The notes beneath the pieces were generated by a model, which saw nothing but the letters and a program-made list of their open reading frames with translations, did not search any database and was not told the DNA's origin. The translations under genes and the position numbers were made by a program. A stretch of 64,000 nt of DNA from Anaerolineae bacterium (GTDB taxonomy: Bacteria; Chloroflexota; Anaerolineae; UBA4142; SHND01): positions 1-64,000 of the forward strand of contig JADZCJ010000069.1 in assembly GCA_020851635.1 (NCBI GenBank), read 5' to 3'. This document shows positions 19,589 to 28,149 of the stretch, in pieces; the stretch's first letter is position 1, and each line of letters starts with the position of its first letter.

Positions 19589-20770
19589 TTACTCTGCTTT
19601 CACCTGTGTGGTGTTTGCCGCCACAATCGGTTTGTGCGCTGCCAGTTTTTCCAGAACTTCTTGATACTGTCCCAGACTCTTTTCGGGACTAAAATGTTTG
19701 CGTACCAAATCGCGCGTGGGGCGATATGGTTCGGGATTCTGCATGATCCTGACAAGCGCATCTGCAAGCGCGCGCGGATCGCGCGGCGGGGTCAACAAGC
19801 CAAACCCGGTCTCGCGCACCACGACGCGCGCGCCGGGTATGTCGCTCACGACAACGGGTGTGCCACACAACATGGCTTCCAACTGCACCAAGCCAAGCAT
19901 GTCTGTGCGGCTCGGCTGGGCAAATACATCACACATGCCATAGAAATTCGCCATTTGCTGTGGATTGCGAATCAACCCCACAAGGGTCAAGTCATTTTTT
20001 AACGGCTCGATATACGGGAGACAATGCTTGTAGAAGTCGTCATACACGACGCGCGGTTCCCCCGCATAAATCAGGTGCGCCTTGGGGATTCTCTCCCGAA
20101 TCAGCGGAAATGCCCGCAGCAAATAGTCAAACCCCTTTTCCTGCACCCAGCGTCCGGCAAACCCGATGAGGGATTTGTCTTGCAGTCCCAGCTCGCGTTT
20201 CCACGCCTGCGCGCCGTTCGCGTCCGATTCGGGGATCTCGACCGGCGGATAAATGTATGCCAGTTTGTTTTTGAAATGAGAGAGCAGTTTTGAATGCTCG
20301 GCATAATCACGGCTGTAGGATGTGACCGCGTCTGCCAACATGCCCGCCAGGAGCAGCACATAATAACCCGCCCGCTGCATGGTTTGATTAAAGAGCCCCG
20401 CCGGAAACACCAGATCGCCGTGATGCGTCATCAACATCGGTTTGTTCTGCAGACGCGCCAAAACGCCCACAATCGGCGCTTCCGGCAGTGGAGTATGAAT
20501 TTGGACCAGATCGTGCTCGGCAATCAATCGGGCGGCAGCATATGGAAAGGCGGGGGTAATCATGCCGCGAGAAAAACGCGATAGGGGTTGCAGACGAACC
20601 ACGCGCACGCCATTGATGATTTCTTCACGCGCCAAATCGGGCTGATGTCGGACGGTCAGCACTGTGACTTGTGCCCCACGCGCCACAAGTCCTTCTGCCA
20701 CGCGGACGGCGTGCGCCGTGAGTCCGGTCCAATGCGGGGTGTAATACGTCAAGATGACAAGAATTTTCAA
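19589..20770 (-). CDS. GT4-family glycosyltransferase
   Basis: 393 residues with GT-B fold. I prefer TTG 20770 (MKILVILTYYTPHWTG), which has GGAG five bases upstream; TTG 20785 would add five residues without a ribosome-binding site. The N-terminal half has the GLTAHAVRVAEGLVARG acceptor-side pattern. The C-terminal half has FAGRWVQEKGFDYLLRAF, then PSRTDMLGLVQLEAMLCGTPVV, the EX7E region of GT4 with the first Glu replaced by Asp, followed by VVSDIPGARVVV. It is a cytoplasmic nucleotide-sugar enzyme, probably an early step on the lipid carrier before the flippase and the GT-C enzymes act. Confidence 0.85.
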   Translation of the reverse strand: MKILVILTYYTPHWTGLTAHAVRVAEGLVARGAQVTVLTVRHQPDLAREEIINGVRVVRLQPLSRFSRGMITPAFPYAAARLIAEHDLVQIHTPLPEAPIVGVLARLQNKPMLMTHHGDLVFPAGLFNQTMQRAGYYVLLLAGMLADAVTSYSRDYAEHSKLLSHFKNKLAYIYPPVEIPESDANGAQAWKRELGLQDKSLIGFAGRWVQEKGFDYLLRAFPLIRERIPKAHLIYAGEPRVVYDDFYKHCLPYIEPLKNDLTLVGLIRNPQQMANFYGMCDVFAQPSRTDMLGLVQLEAMLCGTPVVVSDIPGARVVVRETGFGLLTPPRDPRALADALVRIMQNPEPYRPTRDLVRKHFSPEKSLGQYQEVLEKLAAHKPIVAANTTQVKAE

Positions 20771-20787
20771 ACCATGCTCCGCCAATG

Positions 20788-21798
20788 CTATGCCGATGCT
20801 GCCTCGTCTACCGCGCGGTTCTGCGCGCTGATGTTTTGAATCTTGGCAAGGTCAATCCCTTCATGCCATGCCGAGCCGATCCCCAACGTCATTAACAAAA
20901 TATACGTCAGCCCATGCAACACAAACGCATATGCCAGCGCCTGATTGGGGTCAACGCCATAAAGTTTGAGCACGCTCACAGCAATCAGATGAAACACGCC
21001 CAACTGTCCGGGCGAAGGCGCGACAGTCACTGCCAGCGCCGCTGCTACCTGAATTAGCACGCCTGCCGCAAATGGCAAATGAATGCCCAATGAAAACATC
21101 GTGAGCCAGGCGAGCAGACCCGAGACCAGCCAAACTTCCAACGACCAGAAAATCGCCAGCAACAGCGGGCGCGGCGAATTTATGACCGAAAACCCGCCCA
21201 GCATTGTTGCAACAAAGCGCCACAGCCCTTCGCGATCAAGAAATTTGATGGGCGACACCAGTCTCTGCAAAAAAGCGACGCCGCGTTCGCGCTGCCTCGC
21301 AAGGATTGCCAGCCCGACCAACGCGCCAATCCCGATAGCTCCGAGCGCCAACCCGCTCGTGACCCACTCTTGCGGAACGTTGGGAATAAAGGGCAGCAGA
21401 GCCAAGAGCAATAGCACGACGGTCAACCCATCCAAGGCGCGTTCCACCACCACCGTTGAAATAGCGTGCGCCACCGGAATCTTTTCGATGGTTCCCAACA
21501 AGTATGCGCGCGCGAGATCGCCCAGACGCGCGGGGGTAATGTTGCTGAGGAAATAGCCCACATTCAAGGCGGCAAAAACCTGTCCCCAGCGCGGCTTGTA
21601 GGGATCAAACAGCGCCTGCCATCGAAAGACGCGTCCGAAATAGCTGATCATAAAGACTGCGATCAGCACGGGCAGCCACCACCAATTGAATTGGCTAAAC
21701 GACCCCGCCAGCTTGTCCAATTGAATGCCCTGAAATGCCAGATACAGACAGACAATGGTTATAACCAGACCGATCCAAAAACGTTTTGACTTGAGCAT
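20788..21798 (-). CDS. flippase-like membrane protein, LPG-synthase TM region (UPF0104/YbhN-like)
   Basis: 336 residues from ATG 21798 (MLKSKRFW); a GTG at 21828 would add ten residues but lacks a visible ribosome-binding site. About eight membrane helices. Recognised blocks are RWQALFDPYKPRWG, YFLSNITPARLGDLARAYLLG (the conserved P-x-R-x-G-D motif of the family), VVVERALDGLTVV and PSPGQLGVFHLIAVSVLKLYGV. The family contains the membrane part of lysylphosphatidylglycerol synthase and putative lipid-sugar flippases such as AglD-type proteins. It is the promoter-proximal gene of the nine-gene glycan operon, which fits transport of a lipid-linked precursor. Confidence 0.82.
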   Translation of the reverse strand: MLKSKRFWIGLVITIVCLYLAFQGIQLDKLAGSFSQFNWWWLPVLIAVFMISYFGRVFRWQALFDPYKPRWGQVFAALNVGYFLSNITPARLGDLARAYLLGTIEKIPVAHAISTVVVERALDGLTVVLLLLALLPFIPNVPQEWVTSGLALGAIGIGALVGLAILARQRERGVAFLQRLVSPIKFLDREGLWRFVATMLGGFSVINSPRPLLLAIFWSLEVWLVSGLLAWLTMFSLGIHLPFAAGVLIQVAAALAVTVAPSPGQLGVFHLIAVSVLKLYGVDPNQALAYAFVLHGLTYILLMTLGIGSAWHEGIDLAKIQNISAQNRAVDEAASA

Positions 21799-21860
21799 GG
21801 GTGGGGGTTCACTGATTCTAATCGGCACAAAACATGTGCGTTCCGGCGCCGTCCGCGCAA

Positions 21861-21882
21861 CATCGCTATTATAATAGCGATG
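21861..21882. promoter_or_regulatory. 22-bp perfect palindrome in a divergent intergenic region
   Basis: Bases 21861-21882 read identically on both strands (outer half CATCGCTATTA). The centre contains TATAAT at 21870-21875 and its mirror image, so it could serve as a two-way -10 or as an operator for a dimeric regulator. It lies between the start of the glycan operon (ATG 21798, minus) and the glutamine synthetase gene (ATG 22049, plus). Confidence 0.55.
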
Positions 21883-21950
21883 CCCTCAATGAAAAAACAT
21901 TCCCAAATTACGGGAATCCAACCCATCGAATAACAGAATGGCTTGAGATT

Positions 21951-21978
21951 TTTTGATTTTCCCGCCACGACGTATAAT
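21951..21978 (+). promoter_or_regulatory. possible sigma-70-type promoter for glutamine synthetase
   Basis: A perfect TATAAT is at 21973-21978 with TTTTGA at 21951-21956, a 16-base spacer. The start would be near 21985, giving a 64-base leader ahead of the ATG at 22049. A good ribosome-binding site, TAGGAG, sits at 22034-22039. The -35 is weak. Confidence 0.45.
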
Positions 21979-22048
21979 AAGCACCGCCCCACCGCGAAGT
22001 GAAAACTTTCGAGCGCCAATGTCGGATGCTCTTTAGGAGTTTTCCGCT

Positions 22049-23485
22049 ATGAGCAGCACTGAACTGCGCGACTTTCTCGAGATACCGTATGCGCAACTCG
22101 AGGAATGGAATCTCAATGCCAAGGCGCAGCGCATGAACCGCGTTCCCCTTGCCGTCGTGCAAGAGGAACGCGCCAAGTTTCTGACAGACGAACCTCGAAT
22201 CAAGGCGGTGACGGTTTGCTTTACCGACCTCGAGGGGCGTCTGCACATGCTCGATTACGACAAGAAATTCTTGTTGGGATCGGCAGACAACCTCACGTTC
22301 GACGGTTCCTCAGTCCGCGGTTTCGCGGCGCAAAGAGAATCCGATCTGCGGCTGGGGATTGATTGGCACGCCTTTTACTGGCTCCCCGCCGATGTTTTTG
22401 GCCCCGGCAAAGTCCTCGTTTTTGGTGACGTCTTGGAGCGCGATGGAAGCCCGTACCGCGCCGACATGCGCTTGATGCTCAAGCAATTTTCGCAGGCATT
22501 GTACGACAAGGACGGCACCCAGTGTAACGCGGCAAACGAGATCGAGGGCTTTATATTCAAGGGGCGCGATGCCGAACGTCATTATTACGAAACGGGCCAG
22601 TTTGATTTTGTAAGCACCGGCGGTTACTATCACTCTCTCCCCGGCGATCCTCTGCGCCGGTTCATTGATGCCGCCGCCGAAGCGCAGCGCGCGATGGGCT
22701 TTGCGAACGAAAAAGACCACCCCGAAGTCGCGCCCGCCCAGTTCGAAATGAACTATGGGCACACAGAAGTGTCCATCGCCGCCGATCAAATTCAGCTGTA
22801 TAAATTGATCTGCCGCCAAGTCGCAGCGCGGATGGACATGACTGCCTCCTTTTTACCCAAGCCGGTCACAGGGGTCAACGGCAACGGCATGCATACCAAC
22901 CTCTCTGTCTCGCGCAAAGACAAGAACCTCTTTTGGGACGAAAAAGGCGAGGAACAACTCAGCAAGTTCGCATGGAGTTTTGTGGACCGCATCCTCACAA
23001 GCGGTGAACAGATTTGTCTCGCGCTCAATTCGAGCGTCAATGCATACCGTCGTCTCGACCCGCACTTTGAAGCGCCAAATCAAATCAAGGTTTCGCCGAT
23101 CGATCGCGGCGCCATGATTCGCATTCCTCTCGCCAACGAGAAATCCTCGCGTATCGAGGTGCGTTCGATTGCGCCCGATGCGAACCCGTATATGGCTCTC
23201 TATACGATCCTGCGGACGGGTCTGGAAGGTCCGCTCTCCAGAAATGCATCCCAATTGCGCGACCAGAAACGTTATCTCCCGGACAATATCTATGATGCCA
23301 TTGCGGTGTTCCGGGAGAGTAAATATCTGCGCAGCGTCTTGGGAGACCAGGTATGTGACAAATATGCCGAGCTCAAACTCGCTTCGGCTGAACGCTGCCC
23401 CCGCGCGCTCGGGACTCGCATCAAGCGCGCTGAAATCATGTTCCATCACGAAGTTCAGAACCAATATCTCTGGGGGCTGTTTTAG
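22049..23485 (+). CDS. type I glutamine synthetase
   Basis: 478 residues, close to the usual length of bacterial GSI. ATG 22049 follows the TAGGAG site by nine bases. Catalytic and ligand residues are present: FDGSS in the beta-grasp domain, the NEIEGF pair (metal Glu), HPEVAPAQFE (metal Glu pair), NGNGMHTN (catalytic-site His; the second His of the usual motif is Asn), AYRRLDPHFEAP, DRGAMIRIP, and RIEVRS, which lines the phosphate site. NIYDA replaces the classical NLYDLPPE adenylylation site, keeping Tyr but losing the rest, so the enzyme may not be adenylylated. It makes glutamine from glutamate, ammonia and ATP in the cytoplasm. A gamma-glutamylamine synthetase relative is possible, but the residues favour a true GS. 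Confidence 0.88.
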   Translation: MSSTELRDFLEIPYAQLEEWNLNAKAQRMNRVPLAVVQEERAKFLTDEPRIKAVTVCFTDLEGRLHMLDYDKKFLLGSADNLTFDGSSVRGFAAQRESDLRLGIDWHAFYWLPADVFGPGKVLVFGDVLERDGSPYRADMRLMLKQFSQALYDKDGTQCNAANEIEGFIFKGRDAERHYYETGQFDFVSTGGYYHSLPGDPLRRFIDAAAEAQRAMGFANEKDHPEVAPAQFEMNYGHTEVSIAADQIQLYKLICRQVAARMDMTASFLPKPVTGVNGNGMHTNLSVSRKDKNLFWDEKGEEQLSKFAWSFVDRILTSGEQICLALNSSVNAYRRLDPHFEAPNQIKVSPIDRGAMIRIPLANEKSSRIEVRSIAPDANPYMALYTILRTGLEGPLSRNASQLRDQKRYLPDNIYDAIAVFRESKYLRSVLGDQVCDKYAELKLASAERCPRALGTRIKRAEIMFHHEVQNQYLWGLF

Positions 23486-23530
23486 CGTATCATCGGGCAT
23501 TCGTCCATAATCTCAACCCGCAAGTATAAT

Positions 23531-23560
23531 GGCGAGCCAACAGGTCTCTGTTGACTCGCC
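23531..23560. promoter_or_regulatory. 12-bp stem-loop abutting a start codon
   Basis: GGCGAGCCAACA (23531-23542) faces TGTTGACTCGCC (23549-23560), one mismatch, six-base loop, ending one base before the ATG at 23561. A TATAAT lies just upstream (23525-23530). No Shine-Dalgarno is visible between stem and ATG. It may end glutamine synthetase transcripts, or hide the start of the next gene. Confidence 0.5.
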
Positions 23561-24316
23561 ATGTTTCTTGTCGCCTTTAAACTCATCCTCGCCCCCCTTT
23601 TGATTGCGGGCGCCACCCTTGTTGGCAGACGCTGGGGGCATGGCGTCAGCGGTTGGGTTGCCGCGCTGCCTCTCACTTCGGGACCCGTCTCGATAATCTT
23701 TGCATTGCAATACGGCACGGCATTTGCCGCGCAGGCAGCGGTCGGCACGCTCGCGGGTCTGGCGTCAGTGTCTGCATTCTGCCTTGTCTATTGCATTCTG
23801 GCTCGCCGCGCGCATTGGGCAATTTGTGTCACATTTGCCGTGATTTTCTTTTGCATCGTCACTGCGATTCTCAATTCATTTTCGCTCACCCTCATTCCGA
23901 CGTATCTCGGCGTCCTCGCCGTGCTTTCTCTCACCTTGCGCTTGATCCCGAATCAAAAGACCAAATTCGAACCCGTCGCTCACAGCAAATGGGACTTGCC
24001 GGGTCGGATGCTGACGGCAGTCGTTTTTATTCTCGTCATCACATTTGCCGCACAAGGATTGGGGCCGCAGCTGAGCGGTTTGATAACGCCGTTTCCAATC
24101 TTTGCCGCGATTCTCGCGGTTTTTGCGCACGCCCAGCGCGGGTCAGGCGCGGCAATCCAATCCTTGCGTGGCATTCTCACAGGGTTGTACGCGTTCGCCA
24201 CATTTTTTCTTGTCGTCGGCGCATTGGTCACCGTCCTTTCAATTCCCGCAACCTATATCCTTGCGGTCCTCGTCGCGCTGGCGCTCAATCTTTTCACGCT
24301 CCGATTTGTGCGGTAA
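23561..24316 (+). CDS. integral membrane protein with an internal duplication
   Basis: 251 residues, almost wholly hydrophobic, about eight to nine helices; I do not recognise a named family. The two halves match each other. In the first, SGWVAALPLTSGPVSIIFA is followed by a Q-x-G-x-x-x-A-A stretch and GTLAGLASVSAF. In the second, SGLITPFPIFAAILAVFA is followed by Q-R-G-S-G-A-A and GILTGLYAFATF. This points to a tandem duplication of a four-helix unit, a common design in small transporters and channels. The start ATG touches a stem-loop. It lies 75 bases after glutamine synthetase, and no functional link is evident. Confidence 0.72.
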   Translation: MFLVAFKLILAPLLIAGATLVGRRWGHGVSGWVAALPLTSGPVSIIFALQYGTAFAAQAAVGTLAGLASVSAFCLVYCILARRAHWAICVTFAVIFFCIVTAILNSFSLTLIPTYLGVLAVLSLTLRLIPNQKTKFEPVAHSKWDLPGRMLTAVVFILVITFAAQGLGPQLSGLITPFPIFAAILAVFAHAQRGSGAAIQSLRGILTGLYAFATFFLVVGALVTVLSIPATYILAVLVALALNLFTLRFVR

Positions 24317-24345
24317 CGCTTGATTCCTTTGCGATCCCCCGGGTT

Positions 24346-25968
24346 CTATTGCGTTTCGAACGCACCAATATCGCACGGCGCGGTCCGTTTGTACTGACGC
24401 TGGTCGTCCGTCGCCGTCACACCGAACAAATCCTTACAGTCCACCGCCGCGCGAATCGCCGGACTCCCCGCGAGGAGCGCACGCGTCTTGGTGGGTCCAC
24501 CGTTCTTGGCCAGTTTTCCAATCAGCGGATTCACCCCCTTTTGGTCGCCCGGCTGAATGAACCACGTGTCGCAGCTGTGGTCACTGCTCAGGTTGCCGCC
24601 GGACGAATTGAACGACCCGGCATCCTTGCCCCCGCAGTTGTTCGGCTGACCGTTAGAGAGCAGAGAATTCTTGAGCTGGACCCGGTAGGGATTCGTGCCT
24701 GCGGCGTAGATGCTGCCTCCCGTCAACCCTGCCTTGTTGCCCGCAAACGTGACAAAACTGAACGCCGCCGAGGTGTTTGTAATGAATCCGCCACCGGCGC
24801 TCGTGGCTTTGTTGCCGGAAAATGTTGTGTTCAGGACGAGTGTCGGAACAGCGGCAAAAACAGCCCCGCCATGGAATTCGATCGGGACGGTGGGATGTTC
24901 GATGGGCGGCGACACCCGCTTAAAAGCATCAGGTATCACGGTTGGCGCGGATCCGTTCAAGTCGAGGGTGACCGGGGCTGCCTGGTTCTTGACGAACGTG
25001 GTGTAGCTGACCACGAGCGATTGTCCGTCCTCGGCAGCAATCGCTCCGCCAAGTGGCGCACCATTGCGCTTGAACGTGTCAAAATAGATATAAAGGGTTC
25101 CTGCGGTCTGTGCCTGGTCAATTGCGCCGCCGCAAGCCCCGGCACGATTGTCCGTAAAGACGCTGTACCAGATATACGTGGGATGTCCATAAGCGACGGC
25201 GAGCGCTCCACCATAGTGAGCTGCCCGATTCCCGGTGAATGTGCTGTACATAACGTTGGTGGGTCCCCCCACAAGGATCGCGCCGCCATACCCTTCGTTT
25301 GGACTGACGCCCGTCGCGCGATTGTTCTTGAACGTGCTGTTCGTGACATCGAGCGGGATAGTGTTCGCATCATAAATCGCGCCGCCATCTCGTCCGGCAG
25401 TATTCTCCTCGAATGTGCTTCCATCAACGGTCACCTTGCCGTCAACGACATAAATAGCTCCACCGGTATCGGCAGAGTTGCCTTTAAAGACACTGTATTG
25501 GATGCTTGTCAACGGACCCGCACCCTCGATGGCTCCTCCGTATATCGCTGAATTGTTCTCAAACCGCACGCTCCGCACGAACAGCTTGCTCACCGAGTGG
25601 ATTGCTCCGCCATACTGGGGAGGAGTCTCAGCTTTGCCGTTACGAATGGTGAGGTCGGAGATCATGACTGTGGCGTCGTTATTCCAGAAACTGAAAATCT
25701 TGTCTTGCTGCATCCCGTCAATGGTGGTGTTATCCATGCCCGAACCTCTTAGCACGATATCGCGACCTGTGCTCAAGTTATATTCCTGATACACGCCCGG
25801 GTTAAGGTTGATTTGCAGGCAAAAGGGGTTTGCCAACGCGTCCTGGATCGCGTTGGGCGTCGGGTTGAGATAGCACGCGCCCTCCGGCGCGCCAAAAGCA
25901 GTTGACGCCAGGAGGACCAAAAGCAGAAACGCGGCAAGAAGCTGGATTAGCTGTCTGCGATGTTTCAT
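24346..25968 (-). CDS. secreted right-handed beta-helix protein with choice-of-anchor Q domain
   Basis: 540 residues. The start is ATG 25968, preceded by a strong GGAGG; longer versions of the frame lack one. A signal peptide (MKHRRQLIQ, hydrophobic core, AFGA cleavage region near residue 28) precedes about ten pectin-lyase-like turns of the type S-x-F-x-x-N-x-A-x-x-x-GGAI, repeated roughly every 20-30 residues. The end has NPLIGKLAKNGGPTKTRALL, GSPAIRAA and CDIGAFE, the signature of choice-of-anchor Q proteins. It is exported, and probably surface-displayed or released; no catalytic residues of a pectinase are visible. It is transcribed from a promoter at 26214-26243 with a long leader. Confidence 0.87.
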   Translation of the reverse strand: MKHRRQLIQLLAAFLLLVLLASTAFGAPEGACYLNPTPNAIQDALANPFCLQINLNPGVYQEYNLSTGRDIVLRGSGMDNTTIDGMQQDKIFSFWNNDATVMISDLTIRNGKAETPPQYGGAIHSVSKLFVRSVRFENNSAIYGGAIEGAGPLTSIQYSVFKGNSADTGGAIYVVDGKVTVDGSTFEENTAGRDGGAIYDANTIPLDVTNSTFKNNRATGVSPNEGYGGAILVGGPTNVMYSTFTGNRAAHYGGALAVAYGHPTYIWYSVFTDNRAGACGGAIDQAQTAGTLYIYFDTFKRNGAPLGGAIAAEDGQSLVVSYTTFVKNQAAPVTLDLNGSAPTVIPDAFKRVSPPIEHPTVPIEFHGGAVFAAVPTLVLNTTFSGNKATSAGGGFITNTSAAFSFVTFAGNKAGLTGGSIYAAGTNPYRVQLKNSLLSNGQPNNCGGKDAGSFNSSGGNLSSDHSCDTWFIQPGDQKGVNPLIGKLAKNGGPTKTRALLAGSPAIRAAVDCKDLFGVTATDDQRQYKRTAPCDIGAFETQ

Positions 25969-26213
25969 GAGGAAACCTCCTCTGAGAATCACCGCGCGAC
26001 ATGCTGGGGAGGAGAATGGAGGCAAGCGAGCGCACCGGCATCTTCCTTCCCACATACGCGCAGAAGGATGATTATCCACCGGCTCACGGGTAGGCAACTA
26101 AAGGGTCTAGACCTGGGTCGGTGCGCGCGCCCTGTCATGAGCGCAAGGGGGGTCATTCGTCTTGAGGGAACCGTGTGGATGGCGATCAAGACTCTCGGTA
26201 ACCCCGCATAACC
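25969..26213 (-). promoter_or_regulatory. long structured 5' leader of the beta-helix gene
   Basis: About 240 bases lie between the predicted transcription start (near 26207) and the ATG at 25968, with no reading frame of note. Reading the transcript, a 7-bp stem pairs 26186-26192 with 26159-26165, enclosed by a second pairing of 26201-26205 with 26149-26153. A 10-bp palindrome GGTCTAGACC is at 26104-26113. I could not match it to a known riboswitch class. The GGAGG ribosome-binding site lies at the end of the leader inside a small inverted repeat. Confidence 0.4.
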
Positions 26214-26243
26214 AGTATATCACTCCCCGCGCACCCGAGTCAA
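26214..26243 (-). promoter_or_regulatory. sigma-70-type promoter for the beta-helix gene
   Basis: On the minus strand: TTGACT (26238-26243), 18-base spacer, TATACT (26214-26219). Both hexamers are near consensus. Confidence 0.65.
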
Positions 26244-26286
26244 TAGATCGAGCTCCCGGCAGACTTTTTGGTAGGGACCTTTCCCC

Positions 26287-28137
26287 TCATTGTAACAATG
26301 CTTCCATCTCTTGCGGGTTCAGCTCTCGCATCTTGACAAACACAATCGGCTGCGGATGGTCATACACCGAAAAACTCTCGTCCGCCGGTCCCCAATTCCA
26401 CACTTGGCGTCCCGCATCATCCAACAACGCGTTCACCCGCGTCGTTTCCAGCCCCAATCCTGCAAACGGATCGTCGCGTATGACGATTCCGCCCAATACC
26501 AAGTCATTCCGCGCCGTCATCTGCGGCTCAAACCCCAATTCGCCATTGAACAATGCCTCGTAATATCGGTTCGTCATCGGGTAGCGTTCGGGCAGTTTCC
26601 GGATGCTCCCATATGACCGCTGGCTCGCAACCACCACCGCATCTGCGCGGCTGAGCATTTGCGCCAACTCGGCGCGCTTGGCGTCCGTGTCATCCTCGTA
26701 TGTCGGCAGCGCTAATTGGGTGTATTGCGTCGCGCGGCGGTCCTCTTTGTCAAATCGTATCAACGTCGGCAGCGCATCATCCCATTCCTCTATCGCAATC
26801 GTCCTGCCCTCGTCAATATTCTCATAGATCCACCGCGACGCGGTCAGCCAGGGGTGCTCCCGCATATATATTTGAGTAAAAGAAAACGCGTAAATGCTCG
26901 AGAGCACAAGGACCAAGCTCGTCAGCGTGGCAAACACGACCGGTCGTCGCGCCAACAACCTACCCCATGCGCAAACCGCCAAAATGTAAAGGACTGGCAA
27001 AAGAGGCATCAGGTAGCGCAAATACTTGGTGTACTGGAAAGAAAGCGTAATCAAGTAAGACATCGCAAACAGGAGCAAAAAAGTATCTCGTCGCTCGCGC
27101 GTTTTCCACCACTGTGTTAGAAACAATAATCCCCCGCCCCACGCGAAAATCCCGAGCGGGAGACCCATCCCCCAGATTGCACCTTGTGTAACCTGATACG
27201 CGAACGGCACAGACCCCGCGTACTGTCGTGTGTATGGATAATCCAACCAACCGCGCGCGACCAGCGCCTCGCGGACGACATCGCGTCCAAAATTGTACCA
27301 ATCAATCAGGGCATATGGCTGTGTGACGACAAAAACAACGAGTGCCACGCCCACCACGCGCAGGAACGATGGGCGCACCCTGCCCCACACCGCCCGGATG
27401 CCCGCGCGCGACCAGCGCCACGGCGGCGCGTCGTCTGCGCGGTAACACGCATACAGCACCGGCACGATCAGAGGGAATGCCGTCACCTTGGTCGCCAGCG
27501 CCAACCCAAGAAATACACCGGTCCAGAGTTTATAGCTGCCGAGGATCTTGCGCGCATCTCTGCTCTGTTCACTCCCATCCGCCTGCCCTAACTCGTTTTG
27601 CTGCGCCATCAAAAACGCAAAATAGAGTGTCCCAATGGTAAAAAATGTGAGCGGCGTATCAACAGCATAAAAGTGCGCGAGTTGAATATTCAGGACCGTG
27701 ACCGCGAGCAGCGCGGCGGCAATCAATCCCACACGCGCCCCATAAACCCTGCGCCCCAACGTATACGTAAGCACGATGGTGCCCAAATCAAACAGACCCG
27801 AGAGCCAGCGCCCGAACAGGACCCAGCTCGCCAGTTGGTCGTCCTCCCACGGTCCAAAGATGTTTGACGGCGGGGCGAATGGCAAGAGCAAGCGGAGCAA
27901 ATAGAGCGGCAGAGAGCCGTAGGCAAAGAATTTGGGATTGAGTGGACTGTCGGGGTTCAAGACCTCGAGAGGATTTGCGGGGAGTTGTATGCGTGAGACT
28001 ACGAGAATGATCTGGCGCTCGTCGGGATGAAACAAATAACCATTGTCCCACGCCAGCCCTGTCCAACGAAAACAAGCGGCGACGATCAAGATTCCGGCAA
28101 GCAAACCGAGTTCAACAACGTGTTGTCTCGAAAGCAT
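26287..28137 (-). CDS. GT39-like membrane glycosyltransferase
   Basis: 616 residues, about 12 helices, ATG 28137. The first external loop has YLFHPDERQ (Asp39-Glu40). After the last helix a soluble tail has IEEWDDALPTL, YGSIRKLPERYPMT and FSVYDHPQPIVFVK. The same blocks (HPDERF, EHWDDGLPL, YGSIPRLPLRYP, FTVYDHPK) occur in the first half of the 1662-residue fusion at 9048-14036, so the two are clear paralogues. It lies 12 bases after the enoyl-CoA hydratase stop and appears to be the last gene of the mtaB operon. The substrate is unknown. Confidence 0.83.
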   Translation of the reverse strand: MLSRQHVVELGLLAGILIVAACFRWTGLAWDNGYLFHPDERQIILVVSRIQLPANPLEVLNPDSPLNPKFFAYGSLPLYLLRLLLPFAPPSNIFGPWEDDQLASWVLFGRWLSGLFDLGTIVLTYTLGRRVYGARVGLIAAALLAVTVLNIQLAHFYAVDTPLTFFTIGTLYFAFLMAQQNELGQADGSEQSRDARKILGSYKLWTGVFLGLALATKVTAFPLIVPVLYACYRADDAPPWRWSRAGIRAVWGRVRPSFLRVVGVALVVFVVTQPYALIDWYNFGRDVVREALVARGWLDYPYTRQYAGSVPFAYQVTQGAIWGMGLPLGIFAWGGGLLFLTQWWKTRERRDTFLLLFAMSYLITLSFQYTKYLRYLMPLLPVLYILAVCAWGRLLARRPVVFATLTSLVLVLSSIYAFSFTQIYMREHPWLTASRWIYENIDEGRTIAIEEWDDALPTLIRFDKEDRRATQYTQLALPTYEDDTDAKRAELAQMLSRADAVVVASQRSYGSIRKLPERYPMTNRYYEALFNGELGFEPQMTARNDLVLGGIVIRDDPFAGLGLETTRVNALLDDAGRQVWNWGPADESFSVYDHPQPIVFVKMRELNPQEMEALLQ

Positions 28138-28149
28138 TTCGCCTTGCGG

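Noticed and set aside
21759-22019. 86-residue minus-strand frame upstream of glutamine synthetase
   Set aside because: Covers the promoter region and the palindrome; no protein-like motif.
23653-25551. 632-residue plus-strand open frame
   Set aside because: It spans two real genes in other frames (the duplicated membrane protein and the beta-helix protein); no domain seen.
25969-26213. known riboswitch class in the beta-helix leader (c-di-GMP, c-di-AMP, cobalamin)
   Set aside because: The pairing pattern and conserved bases of those classes could not be found, so it is listed only as a structured leader.
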